From Spongilla lacustris (lineage: Eukaryota; Porifera; Demospongiae; Spongillida; Spongillidae), in NCBI GenBank assembly GCA_949361645.1, contig OX442417.1:1500164-1564163 (forward strand): a DNA stretch of 64,000 bases, written 5' to 3'. How positions within the stretch are numbered: the stretch's first letter is position 1; the number at the start of each line of letters is the position of its first letter. The position numbers were made by a program, and so were the translations under genes. The notes under the pieces were generated by a model. The model worked only from the letters and a program-made list of their open reading frames with translations. It had not been told where the DNA came from and searched no databases. Below are positions 59,878 through 64,000 of this stretch, piece by piece.

Positions 59878-62141
59878 GTCGTAAAATAGTTATGCATGCA
59901 TCATTCATGTTTATTGTAAATCATTTATGTTCCATGATAGATTTTGAATTTTAAAAATGATTAAAAATTATATGCCTCTCTTTAAAAAAAAAATAGTGCT
60001 ACCTAAAGCATAATCACTCGCTTTGGAAGTTTGGATCGTTTTTGTTTCTTCTCGTCGATCCAAATGCTTTAGATGCATGAGCTTTAAATTCGCTGCTATT
60101 AATATTAATGTGCATTGGTTGAAATATGTATACATGTGCATGTATATGGATCCAGCCACGAATCTAAACAATGTACATTGCAAGCAGTGCGCGATTTAAG
60201 CCGAAATAGTCAATCACACATAAAAATTAACAAATATAGATGAAGCGAACGTAAAACACCATGTGCACATTCACATACATTAGCGTGTTGACAAAGTATT
60301 GCGTTGCTTGGCCCATGCAGTGTGCACACCAGTGCCCAGGGTTTTAATACTGATACGAGCTGCATGCACGAATGTTTAGGTGCATGCTTGTAATCTACAC
60401 AGTTTTTGCACTGTACCTCCGTATATATAGGCTGTATTGGGTATACTGAACATTGGGTCCTTTTGCGTTCTATATATGCACGTATTCGCGACGCACGAAA
60501 TACAAATCGTATAACTTTATCATGCACGTGCACATCTATTTTAGAACTCGGAAGCAGGTCCCTGTGGTGTCCAGGCATATCAAGGTTACCTTTGCAAAGA
60601 TGAGGTGGAGAATCGCACACTGTGCCTCACACCTCTATACCAGTACACCGCAGAACTCGAGGTAGCAATGTTGGCACATGCTGCTCGATGGAATGGGACA
60701 CAATGCTATGAATATGTGAGGTCACGTGCCTGCGAGTTCTACTTCGGTTTATCTGAAGTCAGTGACTGCAATAAATGGTGCGAGAGTGCGAATTCTACAG
60801 GTGTGGACAAAGATTCTGTACAAGACACGTGGAGATGTGACGGTGAGGATGAATTTTAAGACTCAGTAGTATCATACTGATTTTATACATGTATGCAGGT
60901 AACACTACATCCACCGCTTATGAATCTGTCGACAAGAGAAACTGTTCAGGATCCTTTTACTACGATAATGCGTCTGGACTGTGCAAGCCGACTTGTGGAG
61001 TGCAAAATGGAAACAAAGATACCCTCGTTTATGTCTTCGTTCCCATTGGGATGTTTGGATACATTGTGGCCTTCATAACTGCAAGTTTTAACCACAGGAT
61101 TATGTAATGTGATTAATGTCCGCAAACTTCTACTTACGTCGTAATCCGCATGATTCTACATCAATGCAGGTTTAAATTTCCTCCTCTACTGTACTGCTGA
61201 TATACTGGCTGGTGTCGGCAATGGTATATGATTCATGCCGCCTCATTCAGTGCTGTAAAACAGGAGATTATTTCGAGAACAGTGATAGCCCTGGCTTATT
61301 TTGCAACATACAAGGTGGGTTTCTTACTAGAATAAGCAAAATTCTCAATTAATGCCCACTCTTTATTAATATAGGACTAGTCATGTACCTGGCTGCATGT
61401 CTACTTATCCTATTCCCTCTATTTCACACGATCATACTATTTTGGAGCGTTTGGTTTCCTATTTCTTTTAAGAGTGTTCTGGATGAGTACCGTCACCGCA
61501 TCCACTTTGGAGTCATGCTACTGTGCTTCACGATACCTTGGATTGGTGTGGGAGTACTGGCTGGCTCCACAGGCAGTATTAATGTATTATTTTGTATATT
61601 TCTGCCCCTATATGGCTGTTGTGGGCTAATTTCCGCATTTATATGCCTCATCATTTGGAAACTGATGACAAGCGAATCACAAAAAGTAAGCTATTAATTT
61701 GCAATCGTATCTAAACTGTTATTACGTCAGAAATGGGTTAAATTTGTTTAGGCCAACTGTACTCCTGAAACGAAGTTAACTATTGTTTTAACGTACATGT
61801 ATGTGGTGGTACTCTTTGTGACTACTGTTATTCGACAAGTTATGGGCAGCTACGAAACTGATGATTACTTTTACAACTATTTCATCTGTGAATCGTCTGG
61901 TTCCCAGTACTGCACTCTCCACGTGAACGAATTTGTTTTTACAATAAAATCATTTTACACATTTCACAATGCTGTGTTTAGTCTTTCTCCGTATTTTGCT
62001 CTCATCTACATCATGCCTTTAAACATCATTAAGAATAAGCTGTTAATGCGCAGGAAGAGCGACAGTTCTATGACTATGTCGAGAAGAAACACCCGTGGAA
62101 CAATCACTAGCAAACCAAGTGACGCAGACATCAAAGTTTAA

Positions 62142-62834
62142 GGTGGTGAATTGGTCACATGCTCTAGCTGAATATGTGTACATGTAGGTGTCAGTCAGAT
62201 GCACTAGTCAGATTGTACAGTATAATAGTCATATGGAATGTACATTTGCTTCACCTTTGTATTCTTAATCGCATTTATTGATATCAATTAATTAAAGCTA
62301 TGTTGCAAGGTCTAGAGTCATGAAGACTGAATGGTATTCACTAAGATCACGTGCATGGTTGAAGTGTTTACATGTATATGTCTGCTTTCAATCTTAATTA
62401 TGCATCCTTTGTAAACTATACATGTACATGTACTGTTGCACTCACAATGTATTAATTACATATACATGTATTACTCAGAAGGGCATTTATCTAAACTGAT
62501 TTCATTGCCAGGGTAAAAGAATTATGTGAGAATTTAGCTTCTTCATTGTGTTTTCAAAATTGATTTTTATCTCCATAATATATTCCAGTGGGATGATTCT
62601 CCAACGACAAAGAGCATTGTGTGAGTGCATGTGTGGGCAAAAATATTTAAACTTGTAGATACATGTATATCAGCTTTTTAGTAAGACAATATGAATTAAA
62701 TAGAGAGACACACTTATTAGTGTGGGAGCGAAGAAAAACAAAAAACTGCAGTACCTTATAGCCGAACTGGACCAGATGCGACTTCCTTGACGGATTATAG
62801 CCTCGCTTCTTCCGACAAATGTCCTTCAAACCTC
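62142..62834. other. 3' flank of receptor B; empty site of the 6.37 kb element
   Basis: To about 62352 this is the same sequence as the receptor A 3' flank, read without interruption across the insertion point (ACTGAATGGTATTCAC near 62326-62341). The rest is AT-rich with no gene recognised. Confidence 0.75.
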
Positions 62835-64000
62835 ACAGCAGGGCATATTAATGCCTGAGATGCATGGGATATGTGTATGTATTATGCAGCATGCTGTCAT
62901 GTACATAAAATGAGAAGGATGTGGTGTCGTATGCATATGCAAGTGTGTATATAGCATCTGACTGAATGGAATTTGAAGGGCTTGATCTAACACACAAACT
63001 CACGCACAGATGGGTGCGCTGCATTTTATCTGTTATAATTGTACATGTGTATATGCATACACACGTGTAAGATGTGATACTTAATTCCAACAGTACATAC
63101 AAATATGGATGGAATATGTTTAATTAATCTTTCATCTATGTATACCATTTATTTACCAACCGATAAAACGCATGCATCAAAGAGCACAAGTTTGTTTGCA
63201 TTAATAGTCGTTTGCATATCTGGACTGATAATCAATTAAGGACATGTACAAGTACAATACACTGATGTATATGCCGTGTGTTAATATCTATGCTCTTCAG
63301 AGAAAGAATTAGCAACTGCATAGATATTAAAAAGTGTTTACGTGTATCCACCTTGTAAAAGTTATGACACTTCCAAAGTTTTAACACAACCCTTTCCTCA
63401 TACTCACTGGAGTGAGTATGAAAAAGAACAAAAAAAAAACAGATGGATGGATTTCACCCAAAATGGCTATGTCACTCCAAATCAAAGATTTGGGGTGACA
63501 TAGTGGTGCCATTGAGATCCACCTCTGCATGCATGTATATATATATATATAATTATTATATATACCGCGAGATAACCCCCCCCTCCGCCCCCACCAAAAA
63601 AAAAATGGCCCGTGTTTCAACGAGCGTATCGACGTAATCATGAACGCAGCTGCGTGCTATTCTTTAAAATCCTGTTGGAGTACCAGTTCTTTCCTGGAAT
63701 TTAGAAACAGGTGCGCGGAAGCGTTAACGAGTACGAAGATACGCTCGTTTAAACACGGACCGTTTTTTTTAGGTGGGGGCGGAGGGGTGGGGGATATATC
63801 GCGGTACTCTACGGTATATGCAGAGGTGAATCTCAATGGCACCACAATGATGGCTGTTGCAAAAGGTACAAACTTATTACAACCTCTTCATCCATTGGTC
63901 GATTGCTGCCGTTTTGTATGTATGTTTTGTTGTTTGTTTTGTTTCGCTAGTTTTCCCCATCTGGGCTGCATGCACATGCCCTAATAAAAAGAAAAATTCT
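62835..64000 (+). repeat. Duplicated block, copy 4 (runs off the window)
   Basis: Matches 15.1-15.85 kb and 47.8-48.4 kb in order: ATTAATGCCTGAGA, the GGCTTGATCTAACACAC segment, the double hairpin and the CATTGGTCGATTGCTGC segment. By analogy another receptor exon 1 may lie within a few kb beyond the window. Confidence 0.85.
63565..63804. mobile_element. 240-bp MITE with TA target site
   Basis: Inverted ends CCGCGAGATAACCCCC and the inverse of CCGCGATATATCCCCC, extended by CTCCGCCCCCACC on both sides, with TA flanking each end. The block 3 copy (about 48236-48246) lacks it. TA duplications suggest a Tc1/mariner-type origin; there is no coding capacity. Confidence 0.75.

Larger units (their letters stand above)
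52561..62141 (+). pseudogene. Frizzled-like receptor, copy B, frameshifted
   Basis: Exons matching copy A: 52561-52680, 60545-60842, 60899-61103, 61170-61314, 61375-61685, 61752-62141. All splice sites are kept and the signal peptide, cysteine-rich domain and TM segments are recognisable. Exon 4 is 145 nt against 140 in copy A because of a five-base insertion (GTACT) near 61191, which gives an in-frame TGA within TM2. Exon 6 has a harmless six-base insertion and several substitutions around TM7 (FVFTIKSFYTFHNAVF against FASAINAFDTFHNAVY). Intron 1 has grown to 7.9 kb by inverted repeats and a microsatellite, and a transposon interrupts the promoter. The rest of the gene is intact, so the break is recent, or the insertion is an assembly error. 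Confidence 0.88.

Overview
This is eukaryotic, animal-type DNA. Genes are split by short GT-AG introns (about 55-75 bp). They encode metazoan families: a secreted Calx-beta-like protein, Frizzled-like seven-pass receptors, and a RING/TRAF-zinc-finger/MATH protein. The spaces between are packed with DNA transposons, retroelement wrecks, microsatellites, long homopolymer G/C runs and one 200-base assembly gap (32659-32858). My best guess is an early-branching metazoan, most likely a demosponge; this is inference from gene families and repeat texture, not proof. I see no tRNA, rRNA, CRISPR or prokaryotic operon structure.

Layout. 1-4.6 kb: no recognisable gene, but minisatellites. 4.66-6.41 kb (-): six-exon gene for a secreted 465-residue protein, with every intron in phase 1. 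8.9-9.6 kb (-): frameshifted retroelement 3' fragment. 10.86-11.0 kb: orphan fragment of a Frizzled-like last exon. 13.7-21.0 kb (+): first copy of a duplicated block, ending in an apparently intact six-exon Frizzled-like receptor gene (copy A) whose intron 1 holds a hAT remnant. 21.15-27.51 kb: 6.37 kb transposon-like element with about 800 bp terminal inverted repeats, inserted just downstream of copy A. 27.69-29.27 kb: a 1.58 kb inverted-repeat element. 30.15-30.98 kb: foldback element. 31.37-32.66 kb (-): TRAF-like gene running into the assembly gap. 34.5-43.2 kb: second, truncated copy of the block, split by a retroelement fragment and a defective Ty3/gypsy element (37.76-42.21 kb). 43.2-44.4 kb: two TRAF pseudogene pieces in inverted orientation. 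46.0-62.3 kb: third copy of the block, carrying receptor copy B, which is frameshifted and loaded with nested insertions. 62.84-64.0 kb: start of a fourth copy of the block.

How it fits together. The window is a tandem segmental-duplication zone in which a [TRAF-like gene + intergenic block + Frizzled-like receptor] unit has been copied and then invaded by mobile elements. Because the blocks are still alignable, several insertions can be checked against their own empty sites inside the window. That fixes element ends and target-site duplications without any database. The main biological result is a Frizzled-like receptor family with a cysteine-rich ectodomain, one seemingly functional copy, one recently broken copy and one relic, all in 52 kb.
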